64,000 nt of DNA from DAHUXD01 sp963736455 (GCA_963736455.1 CAVTON010000002.1:248001-312000), one strand, 5' to 3'; numbered from the stretch's first letter, positions 17,417-25,878 are shown. Made by a program: numbers and translations. Notes: generated by a model from the sequence alone, not told the origin.

Positions 17417-18120
17417 TGCGCATCGCCCTGACGCTCGACCGTGACGCGGACCTTTCGGAGACCAACGACTATCTCCGGTCGCTCGTCGCGGCCGGCGTCC
17501 CGCGGGAAACGATCGAGATCGCCACGCCGCTGTCTCCGACGCCCGGTCCGTTCGACGCCCTCCTGCTCGGAGGCGGCGTGGACGTGGATCCTGCCCGCTA
17601 CGGCCGGCCGACGCTCGACAACGGCACCGTCGAGGTGGACGCGGAGCGCGACGCTCTCGACTTCCGGCTCTTCGAAGAGGCGCGCCGGACCGGCGTCCCG
17701 GTCCTCGGGATCTGCCGGGGGCTTCAGGTCGTCAACGTCGCTCTCGGCGGAACGCTCGTTCAGGACATCCCGAGCGAGCGTCCTTCTCCCGTGGTGCACG
17801 CGCGGACGCAGGCGGAGAAGACCCGGCGCGATCACCGCGTGGAAATCGCTCCGGGGACTCGACTCGCCCTCATCGCCGGGGCCGTCGAGGCGTCGGTCAA
17901 CAGCCGGCACCATCAGGCGATCGAAACGGTCGCGCCGGGCCTGTGCGTCTCTGCCGTCGCGCCCGACGGCATGCCCGAGGCCGTCGAGTCGGCGGGCGAG
18001 CCGTGGCTTCTCGCCGTCCAGTGGCACCCGGAGAACCTCGCCGGCGATCCGGTCTCCCAACGCCTTTTCGAAGAGTTCCTTCGGCGCGCACGCCCTCGGG
18101 GCTCGAAGCCGGGTTCCTGA
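17416..18120 (+). CDS. Class I glutamine amidotransferase-like hydrolase (peptidase C26, gamma-glutamyl hydrolase/PuuD type)
   Basis: The ATG at 17416 overlaps the thiolase stop and gives 234 residues. The C26 fold is shown by LLLGGGVDVDPARYG, the nucleophile elbow GICRGLQVVN (Cys), the SRHHQAIE segment, and the catalytic His-Glu in VQWHPENL. Such enzymes hydrolyse gamma-glutamyl bonds, for example gamma-glutamyl-GABA in putrescine degradation or folate polyglutamate. No other Puu gene is near, so the substrate is open. It is translationally coupled to the thiolase. Confidence 0.88.
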   Translation: MRIALTLDRDADLSETNDYLRSLVAAGVPRETIEIATPLSPTPGPFDALLLGGGVDVDPARYGRPTLDNGTVEVDAERDALDFRLFEEARRTGVPVLGICRGLQVVNVALGGTLVQDIPSERPSPVVHARTQAEKTRRDHRVEIAPGTRLALIAGAVEASVNSRHHQAIETVAPGLCVSAVAPDGMPEAVESAGEPWLLAVQWHPENLAGDPVSQRLFEEFLRRARPRGSKPGS

Positions 18121-18191
18121 GGGAATTCCGGGCCGCGCGGCCGGTTGTCAATCGGGATTTCGATCGAGAAGATTCGAGGAGGACGCTTCGC

Positions 18192-19163
18192 ATGAGATTC
18201 CGCGCTTTCGCCGTCCTGGCGCTGGCCGGCGCGCTCGCCGCGCCGCTGTCGGCCCAATCCACCCCTTCCACCCCATCCACCCAGACCACCAAGGTCGCCG
18301 TCCGAAAGCTCGCCGACGGGGTCTGGGCGGGGCAGCCCGAGAAGGGCGCCACGGTGGGCTGGTTCCTTCTCGGCGACGGCGTCGTCGCGGTCGATTCGGG
18401 CGGCGATGCCGAGTCGGGCGAGGAGATTCTCCAGGCGATCGCGCAGTCGACCGGAAACAAGCCCGTGCGCACGCTCATTCTCACGCACGCGCACGCGGAC
18501 CACGCCGGCGGCGCGCGCGCGTTCGCCGCGGCCGGGGCCCGCGTGATCTGCCAGGAGGGCGTCGCCGGACAGGTGCTCGCCTTCGTGACGCAGGCGCCGC
18601 CGGGATCCCACGACCCGATGGCGGGCAAGCCGGACCTGCGGCCGGTGGTCGAGTCCATCGCGGAGCGCCAGTTCCTGCTCGACGGCGTGCACACCGCGCA
18701 GATCTATTTCCTCGGAAGCGCTCATACCAAGGGCGATCTGATCGTCTATCTCCCCGCCGACAAGGTGCTCTTCGTCGGCGATCTCGCCTCCGGCGGCCAC
18801 ATGGTCTACATGCAGTCGGCCGACGTGGATCCGGCCGGGTGGGAGCGCGCGCTGGCGGAGCTGACGCAGATTCCGGCCGAAACGGTCGTGCCCGGGCACG
18901 GCGACATCGGCGACAAGACGCTGCTGACCGATTCGTATGCGTACGTGCGCGACGTCAACGCGCTCGTCAAGAAGTTTCTCGATGCCGGGATGACCGACGA
19001 CATGCTCGACGCCCAGATCCGCGCTCCCGAGAACGAGGTGAAGGGAATCACGGTGACCGAGGCGCACATCGCCAACGTCAAGGCCGCCGTGAAGGCCACT
19101 CGGGAGAAGGCGGCCGCGAAGCCGACGCCCACCCCCACCCCCAGGCGCCCCAAGAAGAAGTGA
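18192..19163 (+). CDS. Secreted metallo-beta-lactamase-fold hydrolase
   Basis: I start it at ATG 18192, nine bases after GAGGAGG (18176-18182). This gives 323 residues with a signal peptide (FRAFAVLALAGALAAPLSAQ). The MBL zinc motif THAHADHAGG and later GSAHTKGDL, FVGDLASGGH and PGHGDIG complete the metal site. The fold hydrolyses thioesters, lactams or phosphoesters. It resembles the exported SoxH/quinoprotein-relay type MBL proteins rather than true beta-lactamases. The C-terminal tail is lysine/proline-rich (KPTPTPTPRRPKKK). Its stop overlaps the GTG of the enoyl-CoA hydratase gene. Confidence 0.88.
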   Translation: MRFRAFAVLALAGALAAPLSAQSTPSTPSTQTTKVAVRKLADGVWAGQPEKGATVGWFLLGDGVVAVDSGGDAESGEEILQAIAQSTGNKPVRTLILTHAHADHAGGARAFAAAGARVICQEGVAGQVLAFVTQAPPGSHDPMAGKPDLRPVVESIAERQFLLDGVHTAQIYFLGSAHTKGDLIVYLPADKVLFVGDLASGGHMVYMQSADVDPAGWERALAELTQIPAETVVPGHGDIGDKTLLTDSYAYVRDVNALVKKFLDAGMTDDMLDAQIRAPENEVKGITVTEAHIANVKAAVKATREKAAAKPTPTPTPRRPKKK

Positions 19164-19915
19164 CGCCGCCCGGCGAAATCACGCTCGTCCGGTCCGCCGG
19201 CGGAGCCCGCGCCGACGTCACGCTCGCGATCCCGCCGGTCAACGTCCTGTCGGCCGCCCGGCTCGAGGAGCTCGCCCGGACGATCCGGGCCGCGGCCCCG
19301 GCGCGCCTGCTCGTCCTGGCCGGACTGCCGCGGGCCTTCTGCGCGGGCGTGGACGTCGCCGAACACGCTCCGGAGCCGGCGCTGATCGATCGGATGCTCG
19401 CGGCGATGCGCGCCGTGCTCGACGCCCTGGTCGCTTCTCCCGCCGTCACGCTTGCCGCGGTTTCGGGAGCGGGTCTCGGCGGAGGCGCGGAGATCGCCCT
19501 GGCCTGCGACCTCGTGCTCGTGGCGGAGGACGCGCGCATCGGGTTTCCGGAGATCCGCCTCGCCTGCTTTCCTCCGGGAGCGGCCGCGCTCCTCCCGGCT
19601 CGCGTCGGAGAGGCGCGCGCGAACGAATGGATTCTCTCCGGCCGTCTCTTCAGCGGGCGCGAGGCGGCCGAGGCCGGCCTCGCGTCGCGCGCCGTGCCCG
19701 CGCGCCGCCTGACCGAGGAGACCGAAGCCCTCGCCCTACGGATCCTCTCCACGGCTCCCGCGGCGCTCGCCGCCGTCCTCGACGTGCTCCGCGGTCCGCG
19801 GCGCGAGGCTCTGGCATCGCGGCTTCCCGCGGCCGAAGGAGCGTATCGCCGGCTCGCGGGCGACGCGGACCTCGCTCGGGCGGTCCGCGAGTTCGAGGAG
19901 AATCGGCGCCGCTGA
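19160..19915 (+). CDS. Enoyl-CoA hydratase/isomerase family protein, cyclohexa-1,5-dienecarbonyl-CoA hydratase-like
   Basis: GTG 19160 lies in a GTGA overlap with the MBL gene, giving 251 residues. Crotonase oxyanion-hole segments are FCAGVDVAEH and GAGLGGGAEIAL. The segment ARIGFPEIRLACFPPGAAALLP and the preceding EHAPEP...ML recall Dch, the dienoyl-CoA hydratase of anaerobic benzoyl-CoA degradation (which I remember as FGQPEIRLGVFAPA...LLP). This supports a dienoyl-CoA hydratase role rather than generic beta-oxidation, but the match is from memory. With the HBCR-like hydroxylase it could belong to an aromatic-CoA pathway, whose ring reductase is not in this window. Confidence 0.75.
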   Translation: MTPPGEITLVRSAGGARADVTLAIPPVNVLSAARLEELARTIRAAAPARLLVLAGLPRAFCAGVDVAEHAPEPALIDRMLAAMRAVLDALVASPAVTLAAVSGAGLGGGAEIALACDLVLVAEDARIGFPEIRLACFPPGAAALLPARVGEARANEWILSGRLFSGREAAEAGLASRAVPARRLTEETEALALRILSTAPAALAAVLDVLRGPRREALASRLPAAEGAYRRLAGDADLARAVREFEENRRR

Positions 19916-19921
19916 TAGCAT
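19916..19921 (+). promoter_or_regulatory. TAGCAT -10 box, leaderless-type, before the D-amino-acid transaminase gene
   Basis: TAGCAT ends seven bases before ATG 19929 and starts directly after the upstream TGA. No Shine-Dalgarno is present. Confidence 0.45.
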
Positions 19922-19928
19922 TCGGGCC

Positions 19929-20786
19929 ATGCCGATCGTCTACCTGAACGGCCGATTTCTGCCCGAGAGCGAGGCCGGGATCTCTCCTCTCGACCGCGGC
20001 TTTCTCTTCGCCGACGCGATCTACGAGGTCGTGCGCTACGACCGGGGAAAGCCCTACCGCCTGGCCGAGCATCTCGATCGCATGCGCGAAGGGCTGCGGG
20101 CGATCCGGATCGACGCCACGCCCGACTTCTTCGAGTCCGCGGGCGAACGGCTCCTCGCGGAAAACGGCCTGGCGGACAAGGACGCGTTCGTCTACGCGCA
20201 GGTCTCGCGGGGCGCCGGGCCGCGCTACCATGCCTTTCCGCCCGAGGGCACGAGACCCACGGTCTTCGCGTTTGCGCGCGAGATGGACCCGCCGCCGAAG
20301 CCCGAGGGCGGGCGCGCGATCCTCCTGACCGACGAACGCTGGGGGCGATGCGACATCAAGAGCGTGATGCTCCTCCCGAACGTCCTCGCGGCGCAGAAGG
20401 CGCGGGAGGCGGGCGCCATCGACGCCATCCTGGTTCGCGACGGCTTCGCGCTCGAGGCGACGAAGGCGAATCTCTTTCTCGTGGCGAAGGGGGGGATCGT
20501 GCGCACCGCTCCCAACGGCCCGCGCATCCTTCCCGGTGTGACCCGCGGCGCCGCGATCGACGCCGCCCGTCGGATCGGTCTCACCGTCGAGGAGCGCGCC
20601 TGCCGTGTCGAGGAGATGTACTCGGCGCAGGAGGTTTTTCTCGCGTCGACGACGCTCTGGACCTATCCGCTCGTCGAGGTCGAGGGGCGGGCGGTCGGCG
20701 GCGGGAAGGGCGGACCCGTGACGCGGATGATCCGCGAGGCGCTCTACGAGGAGTTTCGCAACCCGGCGCCGGTCTCCCGCGGATAG
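19929..20786 (+). CDS. D-amino-acid transaminase (aminotransferase class IV)
   Basis: The protein has 285 residues, the usual class IV length. FADAIYEVVRYDRGKPYRL is the N-terminal hallmark. RCDIKSVMLLPN carries the PLP lysine in the form seen in D-alanine transaminases, and EATKANLFLV is the PLP-phosphate region. It converts D-alanine and D-glutamate into each other with 2-oxo acids, supplying D-amino acids for peptidoglycan. A branched-chain or ADC-lyase role is less likely because of the RCDIKS motif. The 3' end overlaps the convergent queF gene by 43 bases. Confidence 0.9.
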   Translation: MPIVYLNGRFLPESEAGISPLDRGFLFADAIYEVVRYDRGKPYRLAEHLDRMREGLRAIRIDATPDFFESAGERLLAENGLADKDAFVYAQVSRGAGPRYHAFPPEGTRPTVFAFAREMDPPPKPEGGRAILLTDERWGRCDIKSVMLLPNVLAAQKAREAGAIDAILVRDGFALEATKANLFLVAKGGIVRTAPNGPRILPGVTRGAAIDAARRIGLTVEERACRVEEMYSAQEVFLASTTLWTYPLVEVEGRAVGGGKGGPVTRMIREALYEEFRNPAPVSRG

Positions 20787-21154
20787 CGCGCTTCGATCGT
20801 GGAGGAGATCCCTCCTCGCGAGGAAAACGTGCCCGTGATCGTCATCCGCACCGGCCGGCAGGCCGCGGCGCAGTCCTCGAGGATCCGGTTGATGGCGTTC
20901 TCGTAGAAGATGCCGACGTTCCGGTACGCCACGACGTAGAGCTTGAGCGACTTCAGCTCCAGGCAGAGGCGGTCGGGCACGTAGCGGATCGTCAGGTGCC
21001 CGAAATCGGGGAGCCCGGTCTTCGGGCAGATCGCGTTGTACTCGGGGATCTCGACCGTGATCTCGTAGTCCGGATACTGGTTCGGCCAGGTCTCGATCGG
21101 CGGAAGTTTCGCGTCGATCCCGGAGTGGGCGTGCTCGTCCGTGTAGTCGGCCAT
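20744..21154 (-). CDS. queF: NADPH-dependent 7-cyano-7-deazaguanine reductase
   Basis: The protein has 136 residues, the short (type I) single-domain QueF. YNAICPKTGLPDFGHL carries the active-site Cys that forms a thioimide with preQ0 and the nearby Asp; ELKSLKLYV is the QueF signature loop. It reduces preQ0 to preQ1 in queuosine biosynthesis in the cytoplasm. No queC, D or E is in the window. The start at 21154 faces the divergent DedA gene. I see no preQ1-riboswitch-like leader in the short space before it. Its end runs 43 bases into the transaminase gene. Confidence 0.94.
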   Translation of the reverse strand: MADYTDEHAHSGIDAKLPPIETWPNQYPDYEITVEIPEYNAICPKTGLPDFGHLTIRYVPDRLCLELKSLKLYVVAYRNVGIFYENAINRILEDCAAACRPVRMTITGTFSSRGGISSTIEARYPRETGAGLRNSS

Positions 21155-21209
21155 GGGCGTCCGCCGCGAATCCTATCTCCGAAGCCTGCTACCATTCCCG
21201 GAAGTCCCC

Positions 21210-21860
21210 ATGGAATGGTTCCGCCAGCTTTTTCATCAGCTCACCGACGTCGAGACGCTCGTGCGCGTCGGCGGCCTGACCGCGATGACGATCATCGTGT
21301 TCGCCGAGACGGGCCTGCTCGTGGGGTTCTTCCTGCCGGGCGACTCGCTGCTCGTGACCGCCGGTGTTTTCGCGGGCACGGGTCAGCTGAACATCCTGCA
21401 CCTGAACCTGATCCTCATCGCCGCCGCGATCCTCGGCGATACCGCGGGCTACTGGTTCGGCCGCAAGACCGGACCCGCGCTCTTCAAGCGCCCGAAGTCT
21501 CTCCTCTTCAACCCCGCCCACCTGAAGCGCGCGCACGACTTCTACGAGAAGCACGGCGGCAAGACGATCGTGCTCGCCCGGTTCATGCCCATCGTGCGCA
21601 CGTTCGCGCCGATCGTGGCCGGGATGGCGCAGATGCCCTATCGGCGATTCCTGTCGTTCAACGTCTTCGGCGGCGCGCTGTGGGTCCTCTCGATGACGCT
21701 CATCGGCTTCTTCCTCGGCCAGATCCCGGGCGTGAAGGAGCACATCGAAGTCGTGATCGTGGTCGTGGTCTTCCTCTCGATCCTGCCGGGACTCATCGCG
21801 GCGGGACGGGAGTGGTTGAAGGCCCGGCGCGAGCCGAGGCCGCAGCCTGCCGGGGAGTGA
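21210..21860 (+). CDS. DedA-family membrane protein
   Basis: I prefer ATG 21210, preceded by GGAAG, to the in-frame ATG 21153, which would overlap queF. This gives 216 residues with about five hydrophobic segments. DedA/SNARE-associated features are FFLPGDSLLVTAGVFAG, the GDTAGYWFGRKTG motif and LARFMPIVRTFAPIVAGM. DedA proteins are inner-membrane transporters, several of which flip polyprenyl phosphate or phosphatidylethanolamine and sustain envelope integrity. A TACCAT box lies 14 bases upstream. The protein suits the envelope theme of the window, but a specific lipid cannot be named. Confidence 0.9.
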   Translation: MEWFRQLFHQLTDVETLVRVGGLTAMTIIVFAETGLLVGFFLPGDSLLVTAGVFAGTGQLNILHLNLILIAAAILGDTAGYWFGRKTGPALFKRPKSLLFNPAHLKRAHDFYEKHGGKTIVLARFMPIVRTFAPIVAGMAQMPYRRFLSFNVFGGALWVLSMTLIGFFLGQIPGVKEHIEVVIVVVVFLSILPGLIAAGREWLKARREPRPQPAGE

Positions 21861-21885
21861 GGCCTCTGCGCCCAAGGAGGAACCC

Positions 21886-22305
21886 GTGAGACGTTTCCGT
21901 TCGACGCTCCTGCTCGCGGCCGCTCTGACGGCGCCCCTCGCGCTCTGCGCGCAGGAGGCGGCCCCGGAGATCCGGATCGTGTTCTATCCGCAGGGCGGAT
22001 ACCTGCCGGCCGACGGCTCCGCCCCCGGGGCTTACGAGTTCGATATCGCGGCGATGGGTGAGTCCGAAAAGGGACCGACCGGGCTGATCTCGACGCAAAT
22101 GGTCCTCGTGCCGGGCCACACGCGGAAGGTCTTCCACGAATATGCCGATTACCGGTTCGAGGGCAACGTCAAGGTCGACGAGAAGGGCTTCCTGATGTAT
22201 CGGATCGTTCTGTTTCGGAAGGGAGCGCGAATCGCCTCGGCCTCCTCGTCGGTGTCGTGGAAGGAAGGCGACGCCCGGTTCTCGCTGGAGCCGTTGCCGC
22301 ACTGA
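21886..22305 (+). CDS. Secreted protein of unknown function
   Basis: The protein has 139 residues from GTG 21886, preceded by AAGGAGG. It has a clear signal peptide (RSTLLLAAALTAPLALCAQ). The mature part is a small beta-rich domain with no cysteines or catalytic motif. It contains aromatic segments (IRIVFYPQGGYLP, VFHEYADYRFEGNVKV). I do not recognise the family. It follows DedA by 25 bases and may be co-transcribed with it. The GC and codon pattern match the surroundings. Confidence 0.75.
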   Translation: MRRFRSTLLLAAALTAPLALCAQEAAPEIRIVFYPQGGYLPADGSAPGAYEFDIAAMGESEKGPTGLISTQMVLVPGHTRKVFHEYADYRFEGNVKVDEKGFLMYRIVLFRKGARIASASSSVSWKEGDARFSLEPLPH

Positions 22306-22338
22306 CGCGGCCGCGTCGGGCGCGTGTGGTGCGCCGAC

Positions 22339-22860
22339 TCACGCGACGGCCGAGCCGCCGTTTTCCCGCGATGCGCGCGGAGCGCCGCGGACGAGCGCGA
22401 GCAGATCCGCGATCTCGTCGCTGTGCGACCGGTCGTGCTCGGCCATCATGCGCGGGAGATCCGCGAGGGTGACGCAGCCGACGCCCTCCTGCGAGCCGGA
22501 CCGGACCCACTGATCCGCGGACGCCCGTCGCAGGGCCGCGAGGTTCGCCGCGCGAGCCCGCGTGAACAGCGTCATGCCGCGCTCGAGGTCGCGCTCCTGG
22601 TACGCGCGCTCGCGGGCCAGCCGGCCGCCGTCGAAATTCTCGAGCGCCGGATTCGTCTCCGAGAGGATGCGCGAGATTCGCGCCCCGTAGCCTTCGCGCT
22701 CGAGGTCGGCGAGGTGCCAGACGTTCTCGAGGAACGAGAATCCTCCCCGGGCGGGCCGGATCCGCGCCTGCCGGGGAGAGAAGGACGCGGCCGCGCGGTC
22801 GAGCAGCGCCGGTGTGGACTCGAGGGTCAGCAGCAGGGTTTCCAGGTCGCGGCGTGTCAT
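22339..22860 (-). CDS. DinB-like putative metal-dependent protein
   Basis: The protein has 173 residues in the DinB_2 four-helix pattern. LENVWHLADLE carries the first metal His, and MMAEHDRSHSDEI the other two (H-x3-H spacing). It is typical of bacillithiol- or mycothiol-transferase-like DinB proteins whose substrates are mostly unknown. It converges with the 21886-22305 gene over 33 bases and diverges from the TerB-like gene, with about 70 bases between the start codons. Confidence 0.85.
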   Translation of the reverse strand: MTRRDLETLLLTLESTPALLDRAAASFSPRQARIRPARGGFSFLENVWHLADLEREGYGARISRILSETNPALENFDGGRLARERAYQERDLERGMTLFTRARAANLAALRRASADQWVRSGSQEGVGCVTLADLPRMMAEHDRSHSDEIADLLALVRGAPRASRENGGSAVA

Positions 22861-22919
22861 TGTTTCCTCACCCTTTCAGTACGCACGTCCGCGGCGGAAA
22901 GTTTCGCAGTTCCGGGGCA

Positions 22920-22925
22920 TAGACT
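22920..22925 (+). promoter_or_regulatory. TAGACT -10 box, leaderless-type, before the TerB-like gene
   Basis: TAGACT ends six bases before ATG 22932, with no Shine-Dalgarno between. Confidence 0.5.
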
Positions 22926-22931
22926 CTTCCG

Positions 22932-23384
22932 ATGGGCGTACAAGGAATTCGCCATTTCTTCATGTCGAAGCTGTCCTCCGAAGAGGAGCCGCACCGGCCG
23001 GACCCGGTCGCCATCGCGGCGTGCGCGCTCCTTCTCGAGATCGCGCATGCCGATGACGTCTTCGCGCCCGAGGAGCGCGAGCGCATCCTGCGCGCGGTCC
23101 GCGACGACCTCGGCGTGCCCGCCGAAGACGTCGAGGAAGTCGTGCGCCTGGCCGAAGAGGAGCGGCGCGAGAGCGTCGACCTCTACCAGTTCACCAAGCT
23201 CGTGGGGGAAAAGTTCTCGCGCGCGCAGAGGCTCCGCCTCGTCGAGGTCATCTGGGGAGTCGTCTATGCCGACGGCCAGCTCACGGCCGTCGAGAACCAG
23301 CTCGCGCGGCGCATCGCCGAGCTCCTCGGGTTCCAGCATCCCGAGGTCCAGGCCGTGCGCGAGAAGGTCAAGAACGCGTCCTGA
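22932..23384 (+). CDS. TerB-family (tellurite-resistance-like) protein
   Basis: The protein has 150 residues, all helical. The TerB repeat signature LLLEIAHADDVFAPEERERI is followed by a second half with VIWGVVYADGQLTAVENQL, giving the two acidic metal-binding-like DG/DD loops of the family. Single TerB proteins are widespread, and most have no link to tellurite. They are thought to act in membrane-associated stress complexes with TerC or TerD, none of which is present here. A TAGACT box lies six bases before the ATG. Confidence 0.88.
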   Translation: MGVQGIRHFFMSKLSSEEEPHRPDPVAIAACALLLEIAHADDVFAPEERERILRAVRDDLGVPAEDVEEVVRLAEEERRESVDLYQFTKLVGEKFSRAQRLRLVEVIWGVVYADGQLTAVENQLARRIAELLGFQHPEVQAVREKVKNAS

Positions 23385-23414
23385 CGCGACGCGGCCGCCG
23401 CTGCGTCCATAGTT

Positions 23415-24806
23415 ATGAGAAGACGCATGATGCGGATCGCCTGCTCGGCCGCCCTCTGTTTCGCCGCGGCGGCCGCGCTCCATGCGGGAGTGGGCGTATG
23501 GACGGCGACGCCGAACGCCGGAGCGCAGTCGATCGTCGTCGGCCCGGGCGGCTCCGTCTACACCGACTGGGGTCCGACGTTCAGTTACCAGGTCGCCGTG
23601 AGCACGGACCACGGATCGAGCTGGCAGCCGTCCTCCGGACCGGGGGAGGTGGATCTCGACTTCTACAACGTGCGCGTGCTGGCGGTCGACCCGGCGGGCG
23701 CGATCTACGCCGCGTTCAATACCGGGGGCAACGCCAACTTTCGGGCGCAGCTCTTCGTCAGCCGAGACGGAGGGGTCAGCTGGCCGCTGCTTCTAACCGA
23801 TTCGCAGGCCCAGTATCTCGATGTCCGGGTCGATCCGTTCTCGTCTCAGAGTTTGTATCTGCTCGATGGCGTCGAGGGTCCTTTCCGTCTTCGCCGCAGC
23901 GGCGATGGTGGATCAGATTGGATCGACGTCGGCCCGTCGTTGATCGCGGCGGCCGCCACGCAGACGGATGTCTCGGCAATCGCCCTCGACCCACGGACTC
24001 CGGGCCGCTCGTACGCGGCAGCCATCGTCTTCGAGACTGTGCCGCTGGGACCCGCCCGGCCGGTGCTCTTCGCATCCGGCAACCGCGGAGCGACGTGGAC
24101 CCCGTCGACGACGAACCTGCCCGACGTCTTTTCGACGCTGGCCGTGGATCCGTTCACAAGCTCCACGCTCTTCGGCGGCGCGGCGACCGGAATCTACCGG
24201 AGCGTCGACGCGGGTCAGACCTTCGTGTCCGTGAGCGCGATTCCCGTCACCCAGATCGTGGCCGATCCGGTTCACGCGGGCCGGCTCTACGCGGCGACGC
24301 CGGGAAGCGGCGTCCTGGCGAGCATCGACGGTGGAGTGACCTGGACCACGCTCAACGCCGGACTCACTGCTCTCGCGGTCAACGCGATCGCCCTGGACGC
24401 GTCCGGCGGATACCTCTACGCGTCGACGAACTCCGGAGTCTTCGTTTACCGGTTCGCCGACGCCGGCACCCTCGTTCTCGACGCGGCGCACTCGTTTTCC
24501 GTCACGCTCTGCGCGACCGACCAGCGCACCGGCCGGGCCGGCGCCGGCGTCGCGACGGCAGTCAACGATTTGTGGGGCTGGTTCAGCATCCCGGCGATCA
24601 CCGCGAATCCCAACAACCCCGAGGTCTTCGTGAAGCTCCTCGACGGGACGGCGATCAACGGGGAGTACTGGTTCTTCTATGGCGGCCTCACCGACCTCGA
24701 GTACACGCTGACGGTCAAGGACGACACGACCGGTGCGGCGAAGACCTACACGAAGCCCGCCGGCAGCGAGTGCGGCGGCTCGGACACGGCGGCGTTTACG
24801 CCATGA
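23415..24806 (+). CDS. Secreted BNR/sialidase-like beta-propeller protein
   Basis: The protein has 463 residues with a signal peptide (IACSAALCFAAAAALHAG). Repeats of the BNR type (STDHGSSWQPS, SRDGGVSWPL, RSGDGGSDWID, ASGNRGATWTP, SVDAGQTFVS, SIDGGVTWTTL) build a propeller. A C-terminal beta domain of about 110 residues has a cysteine pair. Such proteins recur in Acidobacteria as surface proteins and generally lack sialidase catalytic residues. I see none here, so no enzyme activity is assigned. The gene converges with the DUF2891-like gene; four bases separate the stops. Confidence 0.82.
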   Translation: MRRRMMRIACSAALCFAAAAALHAGVGVWTATPNAGAQSIVVGPGGSVYTDWGPTFSYQVAVSTDHGSSWQPSSGPGEVDLDFYNVRVLAVDPAGAIYAAFNTGGNANFRAQLFVSRDGGVSWPLLLTDSQAQYLDVRVDPFSSQSLYLLDGVEGPFRLRRSGDGGSDWIDVGPSLIAAAATQTDVSAIALDPRTPGRSYAAAIVFETVPLGPARPVLFASGNRGATWTPSTTNLPDVFSTLAVDPFTSSTLFGGAATGIYRSVDAGQTFVSVSAIPVTQIVADPVHAGRLYAATPGSGVLASIDGGVTWTTLNAGLTALAVNAIALDASGGYLYASTNSGVFVYRFADAGTLVLDAAHSFSVTLCATDQRTGRAGAGVATAVNDLWGWFSIPAITANPNNPEVFVKLLDGTAINGEYWFFYGGLTDLEYTLTVKDDTTGAAKTYTKPAGSECGGSDTAAFTP

Positions 24807-24810
24807 CGCT

Positions 24811-25878
24811 TCAGGGCTGCGTCAGCAGGTAGACCGCGAACGTCGCGAGCCAGTGCTCGCCGGAATAGTCGCCCGATGCGACGCGGGAGAGGCCCGCCGT
24901 CTCGTGAGCGGCCGCGGACTTCAGCAGCACGGCGCGGCGCTTGTCGGAGGCCGGCAGGGCGGACGCGATTCCCTTCAGCATCCAGGCCCGCGAGAGGTTC
25001 AGGCCGTCGAGATGGACGAGGCGCGGATCCGTCGGGTCCGTGACGGCCTCGGGCGAGAGGGGGAACGCCTTCACCGCTGAGAGCTGCGGCAGGAAGCGTT
25101 TGAGCCACCGCGAGTAGTCGCGGGTAGAAAGCACGCGGCGCATCAAATCCGCCTCGGCGAGGCACGGCGAGAGGAAGTCCTCGCCGGACGGCTCGTAGGC
25201 GAGCGGACACGCGCGATCCTGTCCGTAGTAGAAGCTCGCCCTCGACTGGAGGATCCTCTCGAAATCCTTCCGATCGGTCGCGCGCGCGTAGTCGAGAGCC
25301 AGCGCGAGGGCGAACGCGGTGTTCTGGTGCACTCCGCTGCGGATCGGAAGCGTGAGCTTCGGCAGATAGCCGCGGAACCGCGCCACGATGGCGTCCTCGA
25401 GGGGCTTTACATGGTCGCGCTCGGACCTCGCCGCGGGATCCTTCGATTCGGCCAGATCCGCCGCGAGCCGCAGGGCCCAGGCCCAGCCATAGGGGCGCTC
25501 GAACGTCCTCGCCCCCGGCTTCTCGAGGTAGGCGGCCTCGGCCGCGATCGTCTCGGCCGACAGGTGTCTTTCGAGAACGTCGTGAATCGCCGCCGCGGAC
25601 GGAATCTCGGGCGTCGCGCCCGCCAGGCGAACGAGCATCCAGTGGCCGTGAACCGAGGAGTGCCAGTCGTAGCAGCCGTAGAACGCCGGGTGGAAGTCCT
25701 TCGTGGGTTTGACGTCGGACGGCGAGTCGAGAACGGCGTCGGGCTTGTTCGGGTACTCGCGGTCCACGCACGCGAGCGCGAGCTTCGCGAACCGGTCCGC
25801 CGTCGCCGGGTCGATCTGCGCCCGCAGCCGGAACGCCGCGAGGAACACGCCGAGCGCGATGGTGACGGCGCGCCTCAC
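24811..25878 (-). CDS. Secreted DUF2891-like protein
   Basis: I start it at GTG 25878, which overlaps the stop of the M28 peptidase gene (GTGA), giving 355 residues. A signal peptide follows (VTIALGVFLAAFRLRAQ). Conserved segments HPAFYGCYDWHSSVHGHW and VHQNTAFALALALDYA match what I recall of DUF2891, an alpha/alpha-barrel family of unknown activity. The rest is helical with many aromatic residues, as in glycan-binding barrels. It is co-translated with the M28 peptidase, so a shared role in degrading external polymer is plausible. Confidence 0.78.
   Translation of the reverse strand: MRRAVTIALGVFLAAFRLRAQIDPATADRFAKLALACVDREYPNKPDAVLDSPSDVKPTKDFHPAFYGCYDWHSSVHGHWMLVRLAGATPEIPSAAAIHDVLERHLSAETIAAEAAYLEKPGARTFERPYGWAWALRLAADLAESKDPAARSERDHVKPLEDAIVARFRGYLPKLTLPIRSGVHQNTAFALALALDYARATDRKDFERILQSRASFYYGQDRACPLAYEPSGEDFLSPCLAEADLMRRVLSTRDYSRWLKRFLPQLSAVKAFPLSPEAVTDPTDPRLVHLDGLNLSRAWMLKGIASALPASDKRRAVLLKSAAAHETAGLSRVASGDYSGEHWLATFAVYLLTQP

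Noticed and set aside
21155..21209. preQ1 riboswitch before queF
   Set aside because: The space is 55 bases, shared with the divergent DedA gene, and shows no preQ1-type pseudoknot pattern.
20815..21890. A plus-strand frame covering the queF antisense side and DedA
   Set aside because: It overlaps better-supported genes in other frames and has the arginine-rich composition of a GC shadow.
22932..23384. TerB-like gene as sign of a tellurite-resistance island
   Set aside because: Single TerB with no terA, C, D, E or mobile genes around; the lone family is common outside resistance.
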